A program made the translations under genes and the position numbers. Of a stretch of 64,000 bases of DNA, positions 45,180 to 52,773 are shown in pieces. The stretch is from Jiella endophytica. Its GTDB lineage: Bacteria > Pseudomonadota > Alphaproteobacteria > Rhizobiales > Rhizobiaceae. The first letter of the stretch is position 1. Each line of letters starts with the position of its first letter. The stretch spans positions 806,001 through 870,000 of the forward strand of contig NZ_SOZD01000002.1 in the NCBI RefSeq assembly GCF_004519335.1, read 5' to 3'. The notes under the pieces were generated by a model, which saw nothing but the letters and a program-made list of their open reading frames with translations, had not been told where the DNA came from and did not search any database.

Positions 45180-46553
45180 TTACTCGGCCGGCACGGCGGC
45201 AGCCGTCCCCGCGCTCGGCCCGGCCGGCGAGATGATCGGCGCCGCCGGACGGACCATGCCCTCCGGATAGGCCTCGATCGGCACCTCGACGAGATCGAGA
45301 CCCATGATCTCGACGTCGCGGGGGACCCGAAGATAGCCGGTCGCCTTCATCACCGCCGAAATCGCATAGCCGGGGACGAAGCCGAGCAGCCCCATGACGA
45401 CGAGACCGACCAGCTGGCCCATCAGCGAGACCGGCGGCATTTCGCCCATGTTCGGATAGCCGGCGGCGAAGAGGCCGACCGCAAGGAGACCCATCGCACC
45501 GCCGGCGCCATGCACCGCGACGGCACCGACCGCATCGTCGATGCCGGCGCGCTCGACGGCCGTCGCGATCATCGGGGCGACGAAGCCGGCGACGACGGCG
45601 ATGGTGAAGGCCAGCGGCGGATACCAGACATCGAGGCCGGAGGCTGCCGAGATGATGCCGACGAGGCCGCAGGACATCATCCAGAACGGATCGCGGGTCT
45701 TCACCCAGCCGCCGATGATCCCGCCAGCGAAGGCCATGACGGTGTTGAAGGCGAAGGAGGAGAGCGTCGCCGGCTGGCCGAAGATGTTGGTCCACTGGGC
45801 GCCGGCATTGTAGATGATGCAGCCGCCGAGGAAGCCGAAGAAGCCGACGATGATCAGCATCAGCCCGACGACGGTGAGCGGCACGCTGTGAGCCTTGAGG
45901 GCGTTGGGCGTGCCGTCCGGCTCGAACTTGCCGATGCGGGGCCCGAGATTGATCAGGACGCCGAGGGTGAAGGCGCCGGCGACGAGGTGGACGCAGCCCG
46001 CCGCGCCGACATCATGGAAGCCGAACTCGGTGGTCAGCCAGCCGGAGGGGTGCCATCCCCAGGCGGCGGCGAGGATCCAGACCACCGATCCGAGGATGAT
46101 CGCGAGAACCAGGAAGGCGGTCAGCCGGATGCGCTCGATCACCGCGCCGGACATGATCGAGGCGGTGGTCGCCGCGAAGAGGGCGAAGGCCGCCCAGAAC
46201 ACGCCGGTGGCGTTGTCGGCGAGGTTCGGCCCCATGGCGCTCGACCAGGGCAGCGCCACCTCGGAGCCTTCGGCGATCGTCAGGCCGCCGGGAAAGGCGT
46301 TGTAGATCCACCAGCCGAAGAAGAAGAAGGTCGGCACCACGAAGGCGAAGGCGAGGAGATTCTTGGTGCCCGCCGCCAGGACGTTCTTGGCGCGCGAGGC
46401 GCCCATTTCATAAGCCAGGAAGCCGGCGTGGATGGTGATCATCAGGGCGGTGCACCACCAGTAGAAGATCTCCATGTTGACGGTATCGGACATCTTGGTA
46501 CCGGCTTCGAGCGCCGCCACCTTCTGCCCCAGTTCGATGAGCTGCTGGTCCAT
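45180..46553 (-). CDS. amt: Ammonium (methylammonium) transporter
   Basis: Amt/Mep/Rh channel protein of 457 residues with about 11 helices. The conserved FHDVGAAGCVHLVAGAFTLG carries the Asp and first pore His, and VAVHGAGGAMGLLAVGLFAA carries the second pore His. The N-terminus has an unusual extra amphipathic stretch (MDQQLIELGQKVAALEAGTK) before the first helix. No glnK gene is attached. A sigma-54 promoter precedes it, indicating nitrogen control. The neighbouring dimethylamine and methylamine genes make methylammonium uptake a plausible second job. ATG 46553 follows GGAGAACGAC. Confidence 0.92.
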   Translation of the reverse strand: MDQQLIELGQKVAALEAGTKMSDTVNMEIFYWWCTALMITIHAGFLAYEMGASRAKNVLAAGTKNLLAFAFVVPTFFFFGWWIYNAFPGGLTIAEGSEVALPWSSAMGPNLADNATGVFWAAFALFAATTASIMSGAVIERIRLTAFLVLAIILGSVVWILAAAWGWHPSGWLTTEFGFHDVGAAGCVHLVAGAFTLGVLINLGPRIGKFEPDGTPNALKAHSVPLTVVGLMLIIVGFFGFLGGCIIYNAGAQWTNIFGQPATLSSFAFNTVMAFAGGIIGGWVKTRDPFWMMSCGLVGIISAASGLDVWYPPLAFTIAVVAGFVAPMIATAVERAGIDDAVGAVAVHGAGGAMGLLAVGLFAAGYPNMGEMPPVSLMGQLVGLVVMGLLGFVPGYAISAVMKATGYLRVPRDVEIMGLDLVEVPIEAYPEGMVRPAAPIISPAGPSAGTAAAVPAE

Positions 46554-46632
46554 GTCGTTCTCCTAGGCTCAGACCGGAAGACCGGCTTGATCACGGCACA
46601 CCGTGACTACTGACAAGAAACAAATTTTATTT

Positions 46633-46649
46633 ATGCGAGAAGCGTGCCA
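46633..46649 (-). promoter_or_regulatory. Sigma-54 (RpoN) promoter of amt
   Basis: On the minus strand TGGCACGCTTCTCGCAT has the -24 GG and -12 GC dinucleotides exactly 10 bases apart, with TGGCAC perfect and TCGCA in place of TTGCA. The start would lie about 70 bp before the amt ATG. The rest of the 334-bp interval 46554-46887 holds AT-rich sequence upstream (46675-46685) but no obvious NtrC site or gene. Confidence 0.65.
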
Positions 46650-46887
46650 GATCGGCTTGCCGGCGCTTCACGGGTCGTTTTTTCTCAACCGCACCGTGCC
46701 GGAGGCGATTTGCGGAACATTCGTTCTCTTCCGGCGGCACCCGGCGAAATCTTCCCCTGCCGCTCCGCCGCCGCGCGCCGACCGGCCGGCCGGCCCGGGT
46801 CGGGCGGTGGCTGCACAGTTTTGATCCAACTGACTGCCTTCGCGGCATTCGCTCGGGCAGGCGGCAGAGGCTGAAGCGCACCATCCG

Positions 46888-48012
46888 TCAGCTCCGCTCG
46901 TGCAGCGGGTGGGTGCGCAGGCGCAGCGGGTCGTAGAAGGGTGTGCGCACGACATGGGCCGCGAAGGTTCCTGCGGCGGAACGGACCTCCAGCGCCGTGC
47001 CGAGGCCGGACAGCGACGGTTCGACATGGCAGAGCGCCAGCGACTTCATCAGATAACGGCTCCAGGTCGTCGAATTGACCGAGCCCACCTTGCGGCCGCC
47101 GTCGAAAATTCCGGCGCCCGGCTCGATCGCGACGGAAGCGTCGATCTCGACGCCGACCTGGGCGCAGCGGACCTCGCCCTTTCGCCGTTCGAGCGCCGCC
47201 TTGCCATGAAAGTCCGGCTTGCCGAGATCGACGGTCCAGTCGGCGCCGACTTCCCAGGGAGTCGTGTCGCCTTCCGGCATGTCGAAAGGAAAGAACAGCA
47301 GCGCCCCTTCGACCCGGACGATGTCGAGGCAAGCCCAGGAGACCGGGATGGCGCCCGCCGGCGCGCCCGCTTCGAGGATCGCGTCCCACAAAGCGACGGC
47401 GTCATTGCGGCTGCAGAACACCTCGTAGCCGAGCTCGGCGGAATAGCCGCCGCGGCCGATCGAGACCGGCGTGCCGAAGAGCTCGGTCGGCCGATGCTCG
47501 AAATAGGAGAGCGTCGCGAGATCCATCGGCGTGTGCGGATCGAGGATCGCCAGGGACAGCGGGCCCTGGAGCGAGAGGATGTGGACGTCGTCGTTCTTTG
47601 CCCAGCTGGCGTCGCGGCCGGAGAAGAATTCGTCGATGACGCTCTCGAGGTCGCCGCCGCCGTGGGAGAGGCGGAAGCTGTCGAGCCCGTCGCGATAGAC
47701 GAGGACGTCATCGATCAGCGAGCCATCGGCGTCGACGATGTTGGAGATCGCCGACTGGCCGGGCGCCATGGCGCCGACATTCGAGGTGAGCATGGCATCG
47801 AGCGCCGCGGCCGCCTCCGGCCCAGACACGTCGATCATCCGCAGCGCCGAGACGTCGAACAGACCGGCCCTGGTGCGCACGGCCACCACCTCGTCGTCGG
47901 GATCGGTGGCGTAGGTCTGCGGCAGCGCCATGCCGTTCCATTCGCCGTCGAGAGACGAGCCGAGGGCGCGGTGGCGCGCTTCAAGCTCCGAATGCCGGGT
48001 GATCTCAACCAT
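46888..48012 (-). CDS. GcvT-like aminomethyltransferase of the dimethylamine operon
   Basis: Folate-dependent GcvT-family protein of 374 residues. Visible are VAVRTRAGLFDVSALRMIDV, SGPEAAAALDAMLTSNVGAM, the folate-site stretch GGYSAELGYEVFCSRNDAVA and VEGALLFFPFDMPEGDTTPW, ending in the GcvT C-terminal barrel. As the last gene after heme-type N-demethylase, reductase and small subunit genes, it most likely traps formaldehyde from demethylation as methylene-tetrahydrofolate. GcvT-like proteins accompany dimethylamine monooxygenase genes in marine bacteria. ATG 48012 follows GAGGAGG. Confidence 0.82.
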   Translation of the reverse strand: MVEITRHSELEARHRALGSSLDGEWNGMALPQTYATDPDDEVVAVRTRAGLFDVSALRMIDVSGPEAAAALDAMLTSNVGAMAPGQSAISNIVDADGSLIDDVLVYRDGLDSFRLSHGGGDLESVIDEFFSGRDASWAKNDDVHILSLQGPLSLAILDPHTPMDLATLSYFEHRPTELFGTPVSIGRGGYSAELGYEVFCSRNDAVALWDAILEAGAPAGAIPVSWACLDIVRVEGALLFFPFDMPEGDTTPWEVGADWTVDLGKPDFHGKAALERRKGEVRCAQVGVEIDASVAIEPGAGIFDGGRKVGSVNSTTWSRYLMKSLALCHVEPSLSGLGTALEVRSAAGTFAAHVVRTPFYDPLRLRTHPLHERS

Positions 48013-48142
48013 CGCCAGTGCCTCCTCGAGTTGGTCCCTGCGGACACAGCCCGGCCTGTCGCCGCGGTGCTGCGCGTCGTCGCCATTCTTCTCTGCGGAA
48101 AGCATCGCGGCCGGGCGGCGGCAGGCGCCGTCCGGCGCATCG

Positions 48143-49198
48143 TCAATCCGGGTAGAAACCCGGCGAAGTGGGCGCGCCGTCGTCGTGGCGCGACAGCCAG
48201 TCGACGGTCATGCCCCGATAGTTCGTCAGCCCTTTGTAGTCGGCGAGGTCGTCCGGCAGGTCGCGCAGCACGCGGTGCAGCCGCCGCGCCCATTTCGGCA
48301 CCGTCGCCACCTCGCGCATCTTGATGAGGTAGCAGCGGATCGAGAACACGATGGCGTTCGAGCGTGGCAGCCGCCACAGCGCCTGCAGCTCGACCCTCAG
48401 ATGCACCTTGTCGCCGACATTGTCGGGCGTCACCGTGGTGCGGTCGATGCCCCAGCGGTGATAATTCTCGGGGCTGGTGTCGAGGCGCGGATTGATCGTC
48501 ATCGTCCAGTTCAGCCGGCGGATCGGCCGGCCGAGCTGCAGGTTCAGGAGAAACTTCAGCGCCCGCTCGAACACGCCCATGTCGTGGGCCCGCGGCACCG
48601 GCGCGTGCCATTCGATGAAATTCATGCCGAGGTCGAAATCGAGCGACCAGTCGGCCTGGCTGGTGACGATGCCGGAATCGAGCCAGAGATTGTCGCCGCG
48701 CTGGTCGAGCAGGCAGAAGTCGCCCTGGCACTGGCGGGTGATGTATTCCATCGGCCCGTAGGGCAGCGTCGCGACGTCGCCGAAGGTGAAATGCTCCTCG
48801 ATGCCCATCGGCCGGTTGATCCAGTGCCAGCGGTCACCCTCGCGGCCGAGCGCGAACCACGCCGGATAATCCCGCGCCATCGAGGTCATCAGCAGCTCGA
48901 GGAGATCCCATTCGGCGGTGATCATGTGGGGCAGCGACTGGCATCGCAGCGGATCCTCGGCGAGCACCCTTTCGCGATCAGCCATCTCGGCGACGTAGTG
49001 CTCGTCGATGTCGATCGGGAAATGCGTCGCGTGCTTTTCCGGCCCCGGCATGTGCTGCTCGATATTGACCGCATACATGTACTGGTCGCGATCGAAGGGG
49101 AACGGGAAGCGTCGGATCGCCTCTTGCGAATTTGCGAAAGTGAAGTCGTCGCGAAACGTTTCCTGTCTGAAGAAGCCGGGGTCGAGGGCGAGTGACAT
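48143..49198 (-). CDS. Heme-dependent oxidative N-demethylase alpha-type subunit (DUF3445)
   Basis: A 351-residue DUF3445 protein, the catalytic subunit type of dimethylamine monooxygenases (Dmm). Distinctive parts are RFPFPFDRDQYMYAVNIEQH MPGPEKHATHFP, the central EHFTFGDVATLPYGPMEYIT and WHAPVPRAHDMGVFERALKF, and WTMTINPRLDTSPENYHRWG. The probable reaction is dimethylamine + O2 + NADPH to methylamine + formaldehyde. The letters used for Dmm subunits differ between reports, so I give no symbol. It lies 18 bp after the reductase gene. Confidence 0.85.
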   Translation of the reverse strand: MSLALDPGFFRQETFRDDFTFANSQEAIRRFPFPFDRDQYMYAVNIEQHMPGPEKHATHFPIDIDEHYVAEMADRERVLAEDPLRCQSLPHMITAEWDLLELLMTSMARDYPAWFALGREGDRWHWINRPMGIEEHFTFGDVATLPYGPMEYITRQCQGDFCLLDQRGDNLWLDSGIVTSQADWSLDFDLGMNFIEWHAPVPRAHDMGVFERALKFLLNLQLGRPIRRLNWTMTINPRLDTSPENYHRWGIDRTTVTPDNVGDKVHLRVELQALWRLPRSNAIVFSIRCYLIKMREVATVPKWARRLHRVLRDLPDDLADYKGLTNYRGMTVDWLSRHDDGAPTSPGFYPD

Positions 49199-49216
49199 CG
49201 GTTCGTCCGCCTTTGG

Positions 49217-50176
49217 TCAGAGATCGAGGACGAGTTCGCGGCCCTTGAGGCGCGACATGCAGATCATGATCTTCTCGCCGGCCCGCCGCTCCTCCGAAGA
49301 GAGGAAGTGGTCGCGATGGTCGATCTCGCCGTCGGCCCCGAGAACCTCGCACAGGCATTCGCCGCAGGCGCCGCCCCGGCAGAGATAAGGCGCTTCGACG
49401 CCGATCTGCTCGATCGCCTCGAGCAGGCTCTCGTGCTCGCCGACGGTGGTCGATTTCTTGGAGCGGGCGAGAAACACCTCGAACGGGTCGCCCCCGGCCG
49501 GCGCCTGGAAGCGCTCGGCATGGAGGTTTGCCTCGGGCCAGCCGGCGCTCCGGGCATCGGCGAGAACGGCTTCGATCATCCGTTCCGGGCCGCAGACGTA
49601 AAGATGCGTGCCGAGCGGCTGATGCGGGATGATCTCCTTCACCCGCAACCGCTCCTGCCTTTCGGTGGAATAAAGCCGCATGCGCGGCCCATGACGCGCG
49701 AGAAGGTCGCGGCAGAAGGCACCCTCGGTCTCGCTGCGAACCGCATAGTGCAGTTCGAAGGAGGCGCCCTGACGGGCGAGTTCCTCCGCCATCGCCGCGA
49801 TCGGGGTGATGCCGATGCCGCCGGCGACGAGCACGTGATGGTGGGCGAGACGATAAAGCGGGAAGAGATTGACCGGCGCCGAGACGGTGAGTTCGTCGCC
49901 TTCCCGCAGCCGATCGTGGATGAAGGCCGAGCCGCCGCGCGACGTCGGCGAGCGCTGCACGGCGATCTCCCAGCTTTCGCCGGAAAGGCTGGGGGCCGTC
50001 AGCGAATAGGCGTTTCTGACGAGGCGGCCGCCGGTCTCGAAGCTGACCACGGTGTGGGCGCCGGCGGAAACCGGCGGCAGAAGTCCGGCATCGGCTGGCC
50101 CGAGGCGCAGGCGCCGCACCCCGGGGGTGACGGCCTCGGCCTCGACGACGCGGACTGTGTAGTGGCTGGCGCTCAT
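49217..50176 (-). CDS. Phthalate-dioxygenase-reductase-type FMN/2Fe-2S reductase of Dmm
   Basis: A 319-residue electron-transfer partner for the N-demethylase. Flavin-binding RNAYSLTAPS, NADPH-binding LVAGGIGITPIAAMAEELAR and LYVCGPERMIEAVL precede a C-terminal plant-type [2Fe-2S] domain with CRGGACGECLCEVLG plus a distal Cys in KIMICMSRLKG. This is the FMN-NAD-[2Fe-2S] order of phthalate dioxygenase reductases. ATG 50176 lies 4 bp after the preceding gene's stop; the frame extends 16 codons into that gene. Confidence 0.88.
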   Translation of the reverse strand: MSASHYTVRVVEAEAVTPGVRRLRLGPADAGLLPPVSAGAHTVVSFETGGRLVRNAYSLTAPSLSGESWEIAVQRSPTSRGGSAFIHDRLREGDELTVSAPVNLFPLYRLAHHHVLVAGGIGITPIAAMAEELARQGASFELHYAVRSETEGAFCRDLLARHGPRMRLYSTERQERLRVKEIIPHQPLGTHLYVCGPERMIEAVLADARSAGWPEANLHAERFQAPAGGDPFEVFLARSKKSTTVGEHESLLEAIEQIGVEAPYLCRGGACGECLCEVLGADGEIDHRDHFLSSEERRAGEKIMICMSRLKGRELVLDL

Positions 50177-50180
50177 CCGC

Positions 50181-50756
50181 TCAGAAACTCGCTGCCGCGG
50201 GGAGGTCCCCCGGTGCTTCGGCATCGACGCAGACGCCCATGAAGGCGCCGAGCCGGCGGGAATAGTGATCGCGGACCATCAGATTGACGCCGCAATGGCG
50301 GCACGCGACCGGGCTCGCCGAAACGTCGTCCATCATCCCCTTGCAGTGGACGCACTGCACCCGGCGCGCCGGATCGCCGCAAAGCTCGGTGGTCAGGCCG
50401 TCGCCGACGACGCCGCAGCCGTGGGCGAGCGCGCTCGCTTCGTTCAAGAAGGCTTCGCTGCCGGCGAGATGAAGCTGGGTTCCCATCTTCGCCCGGCCGA
50501 GATGGGCGCGAAAGGCTGTCAGCGCCGTCGCCCGGCTTGGCAGAGGGTGATAGGCGACGCCTGCAAGGCTCGCCGGTGCGCCGGCATCACCCTCGGCGAC
50601 GTGGACGAGGATGGTCTTGCCGATGACCTCCGGCCGGCCCGCAAAAGCTCTCGCCACAGCATCGATCGCACCGCGCTCCGCACAGACGAGATGGGCCGAG
50701 GCCTGCTTGGCAGGATCGAGCTTGCCCCATTTCGGCCGGCTCTTGATCTCGGGCAC
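50181..50756 (-). CDS. Small dimethylamine monooxygenase subunit with zinc-ribbon tail
   Basis: A 191-residue protein. The N-terminal part (LVCAERGAIDAVARAFAGRP, ILVHVAEGDAG) has no catalytic motif. The C-terminus carries two CxxC pairs, VQCVHCKGMMDDV and VACRHCGVNLMV, forming a probable zinc ribbon or rubredoxin-like metal site, then DHYSRRLGAFMGV. In known dmm operons a small subunit of this type accompanies the DUF3445 protein and the reductase. First gene of the operon, directly behind a sigma-70-like promoter. Confidence 0.78.
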   Translation of the reverse strand: MPEIKSRPKWGKLDPAKQASAHLVCAERGAIDAVARAFAGRPEVIGKTILVHVAEGDAGAPASLAGVAYHPLPSRATALTAFRAHLGRAKMGTQLHLAGSEAFLNEASALAHGCGVVGDGLTTELCGDPARRVQCVHCKGMMDDVSASPVACRHCGVNLMVRDHYSRRLGAFMGVCVDAEAPGDLPAAASF

Positions 50757-50788
50757 GGATACGGTTCCTTCACCTAAAAGAATATTGC

Positions 50789-50823
50789 TTTCTTCAGAGT
50801 ACTCAAATCGCTCTGGCTGTCAA
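50789..50823 (-). promoter_or_regulatory. Promoter and candidate operator of the dimethylamine operon
   Basis: On the minus strand TTGACA (50823-50818), 16-base spacer, TACTCT (50801-50796). Overlapping the -10 box on the plus strand is TTTCTTCAGAGTACTCAAA (50789-50807), containing the perfect palindrome GAGTACTC. Eleven of its first 12 bases match the motif found upstream of the XRE-cupin gene, whose mgsA counterpart is very similar. This position fits a repressor site. Confidence 0.5.
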
Positions 50824-50918
50824 AGCGAATCCGACAATTTCGGAGCAATTTTATCACCTGCACAAATTTTGATCGCGAGATGATGCAGGCCGCGGCATTC
50901 CCCGAACGCTCGGTCCGC

Positions 50919-51239
50919 TCACTCCATGGCGATCAGCTTGAGACCGACGATCCCCGCGGCGATCATCGCGATGCAGCCGAGCCGGAGCAGATTGGCTGGC
51001 TCGCCGAAGAGCGCGATGCCCATCGCGGCCGTGCCGATCGTCCCGATCCCCGCCCAGACCCCGTAAGCCGTGCCGACCGGCAGGCTCTTCAGCGACCAGT
51101 TCAGGAGAGTGAGGCTGACGATGATGAGGAGGACGGTGACGACGCTCGCCAGCGGCCGGGTGAAGCCCTCCGACCACTTCATGGCGAGCGCCCAGGCCAC
51201 CTCGAGAATGCCTGCCAGAAACAGCGCCACCCAGGCCAT
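50919..51239 (-). CDS. gdx: Small multidrug resistance exporter, Gdx/SugE type
   Basis: A 106-residue four-helix SMR protein. The conserved glutamate is in LAGILEVAWALAMKWSEGFT, and the SEGFTR and GTAYGVWAGIGTIGTAAMG segments point to the guanidinium-exporter (Gdx, formerly SugE) branch more than to EmrE/QacE. Gdx proteins export guanidinium and small alkyl-guanidinium ions as antiparallel dimers. It starts 40 bp after gmaS ends on the same strand and precedes the promoter of the dimethylamine operon, so it is probably co-transcribed with gmaS. No guanidine riboswitch is visible upstream. Confidence 0.8.
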   Translation of the reverse strand: MAWVALFLAGILEVAWALAMKWSEGFTRPLASVVTVLLIIVSLTLLNWSLKSLPVGTAYGVWAGIGTIGTAAMGIALFGEPANLLRLGCIAMIAAGIVGLKLIAME

Positions 51240-51278
51240 TGCGAGAAACCCTTCCGGCGGGAGACGATGATCGACGGG

Positions 51279-52586
51279 TCAGATGTCGAGGGTCGTCTCG
51301 CGCTCCCACTGGGTGAAATGCCGGCAATAGCTGTTCCACTCGTCGTGTTTCAGCCTGGCATAGGCGGCGGAGAATTCCGCGCCGAGGGCGCTTGTCAGCC
51401 CCTCATCGGCCTCGAAGGCACGCAGGGCGTCGAGGAGGTTCAGCGGCAGCTTCGGCGCGTCGGTCAGCGCGTGGCCGTCCTTGTACATGTCGATGTCGCT
51501 GTGCGGCCCCGGATCGGCCGAGGTCTCGAGCCCGTCGAGGCCTGCGGCGATGATCACCGCCTGGAGGAGATAGGGGTTGGTGGCGCCGTCCGGCAGCCTG
51601 AGCTCGAAGCGGCCCGGGCCAGGCACGCGCACCATGTGGGTGCGGTTGTTGCCGGTCCAGGTGATCGAGTTCGGCGCCCAGGTCGCGCCGGAGACGGTGC
51701 GCGGCGCGTTGATCCGCTTAAAGGAATTGACCGTCGGGTTGGTGATCGCCGCAAGCGCCGGCCCGTGCTTCATGATGCCGCCGAGAAACGCCTTGCCCTG
51801 CCTGGACAGCCCGAAGGGCTGGCCCTCGTCGGCAAAGGCGTTGGTCTTGCCCTCGGCATCCCAGACCGAGACGTGGCAATGGCAGCCATTGCCGGTGAGG
51901 CCGGCGAAGGGCTTCGGCATGAAGGTCGCGCGGAGCCCGTGCTTCTCGGCGATCGAGCGGACCATGAACTTGAAGAAGGAGTGCTTGTCGGCGGTGGCGA
52001 GAGCATCGTCGAAGGCCCAGTTCATCTCGAACTGGCCATTGGCGTCCTCATGGTCGTTCTGATAGGGGCTCCAGCCGAGCGCCAGCATGTGGTCGCAGAT
52101 CTCGGCGACGACGTCGTAGCGGCGCATCACCGCCTGCTGGTCGTAGCAGGGCTTTTCCGCCGTATCGAAGACGTCCGAGATCGCCTTGCCGTCCGCTTCG
52201 AGCAGGAAGAACTCGGCCTCGACGCCGGTCTTCACCCTGAGGCCCTTCTCAGCCGCCGCCTCGACGAGACTCTTCAGGACGATCCGCGGCGCCTGGGCGA
52301 CGGGCGCGCCTTCCATCGCAAGATCGGCTGGAACCCAGGCGACCTCGGGCTTCCACGGCAGCTGAATGACAGAATCGGCATCCGGCATGGCGAAGAGGTC
52401 GGGATGGGCCGGAGTGAGGTCGAGCCAGGTGGCAAAGCCGGCAAAGCCGGCGCCATCCGCCTGCATCTCGCCGATCGCCTGGGCGGGGACGAGCTTTGCC
52501 CGCTGCGCCCCGAACAGGTCGGTGAACGAGATCATGAAATATTTGACGCCGTTCTTCTTGGCGAAAGCGGAAAGATCGCTGGTCAT
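51279..52586 (-). CDS. gmaS: Gamma-glutamylmethylamide synthetase (GlnT/glutamine synthetase III-like)
   Basis: ATP-dependent ligase of the glutamine synthetase fold, 435 residues. Metal and glutamate sites are visible in VEAEFFLLEAD, DHEDANGQFEMNWAF, GLTGNGCHCHVSVWD, NSFKRINAP, WTGNNRTHMVRVPGPGRFEL and RLPDGATNPYLL. GlnT-type proteins in this order were first called glutamine synthetase III, but those next to mgsABC join methylamine to glutamate. The adjacent mgs and dimethylamine genes make that the likely reaction: methylamine + glutamate + ATP to gamma-glutamylmethylamide. Confidence 0.88.
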   Translation of the reverse strand: MTSDLSAFAKKNGVKYFMISFTDLFGAQRAKLVPAQAIGEMQADGAGFAGFATWLDLTPAHPDLFAMPDADSVIQLPWKPEVAWVPADLAMEGAPVAQAPRIVLKSLVEAAAEKGLRVKTGVEAEFFLLEADGKAISDVFDTAEKPCYDQQAVMRRYDVVAEICDHMLALGWSPYQNDHEDANGQFEMNWAFDDALATADKHSFFKFMVRSIAEKHGLRATFMPKPFAGLTGNGCHCHVSVWDAEGKTNAFADEGQPFGLSRQGKAFLGGIMKHGPALAAITNPTVNSFKRINAPRTVSGATWAPNSITWTGNNRTHMVRVPGPGRFELRLPDGATNPYLLQAVIIAAGLDGLETSADPGPHSDIDMYKDGHALTDAPKLPLNLLDALRAFEADEGLTSALGAEFSAAYARLKHDEWNSYCRHFTQWERETTLDI

Positions 52587-52742
52587 GGTCCCCCAATGGC
52601 TCCTCGATGAAAGGTCTCAAGGGCGCCGCCTCCCGGCGGCCCCGCTTATGCTGTGGGGTCCGCCTCGCTGGAACCGCCGCTACGCGGCCCCGGCCGTCTT
52701 CCGATCGTCCTGTCCTGCCGTCGTCTTCCTTGCCTGGTCCGG

Positions 52743-52760
52743 AAGGCGGATCACCGCCTT
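52743..52760 (-). terminator. Weak terminator-like hairpin after mgsC
   Basis: Perfect stem AAGGCGG / CCGCCTT with a four-base loop, 13 bp beyond the mgsC stop, but without a following U run. The interval to gmaS (187 bp) also holds a GC-rich hairpin near 52632-52654. It may attenuate read-through from mgsABC into gmaS. Confidence 0.35.
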
Positions 52761-52773
52761 GCCGGAACGATCG

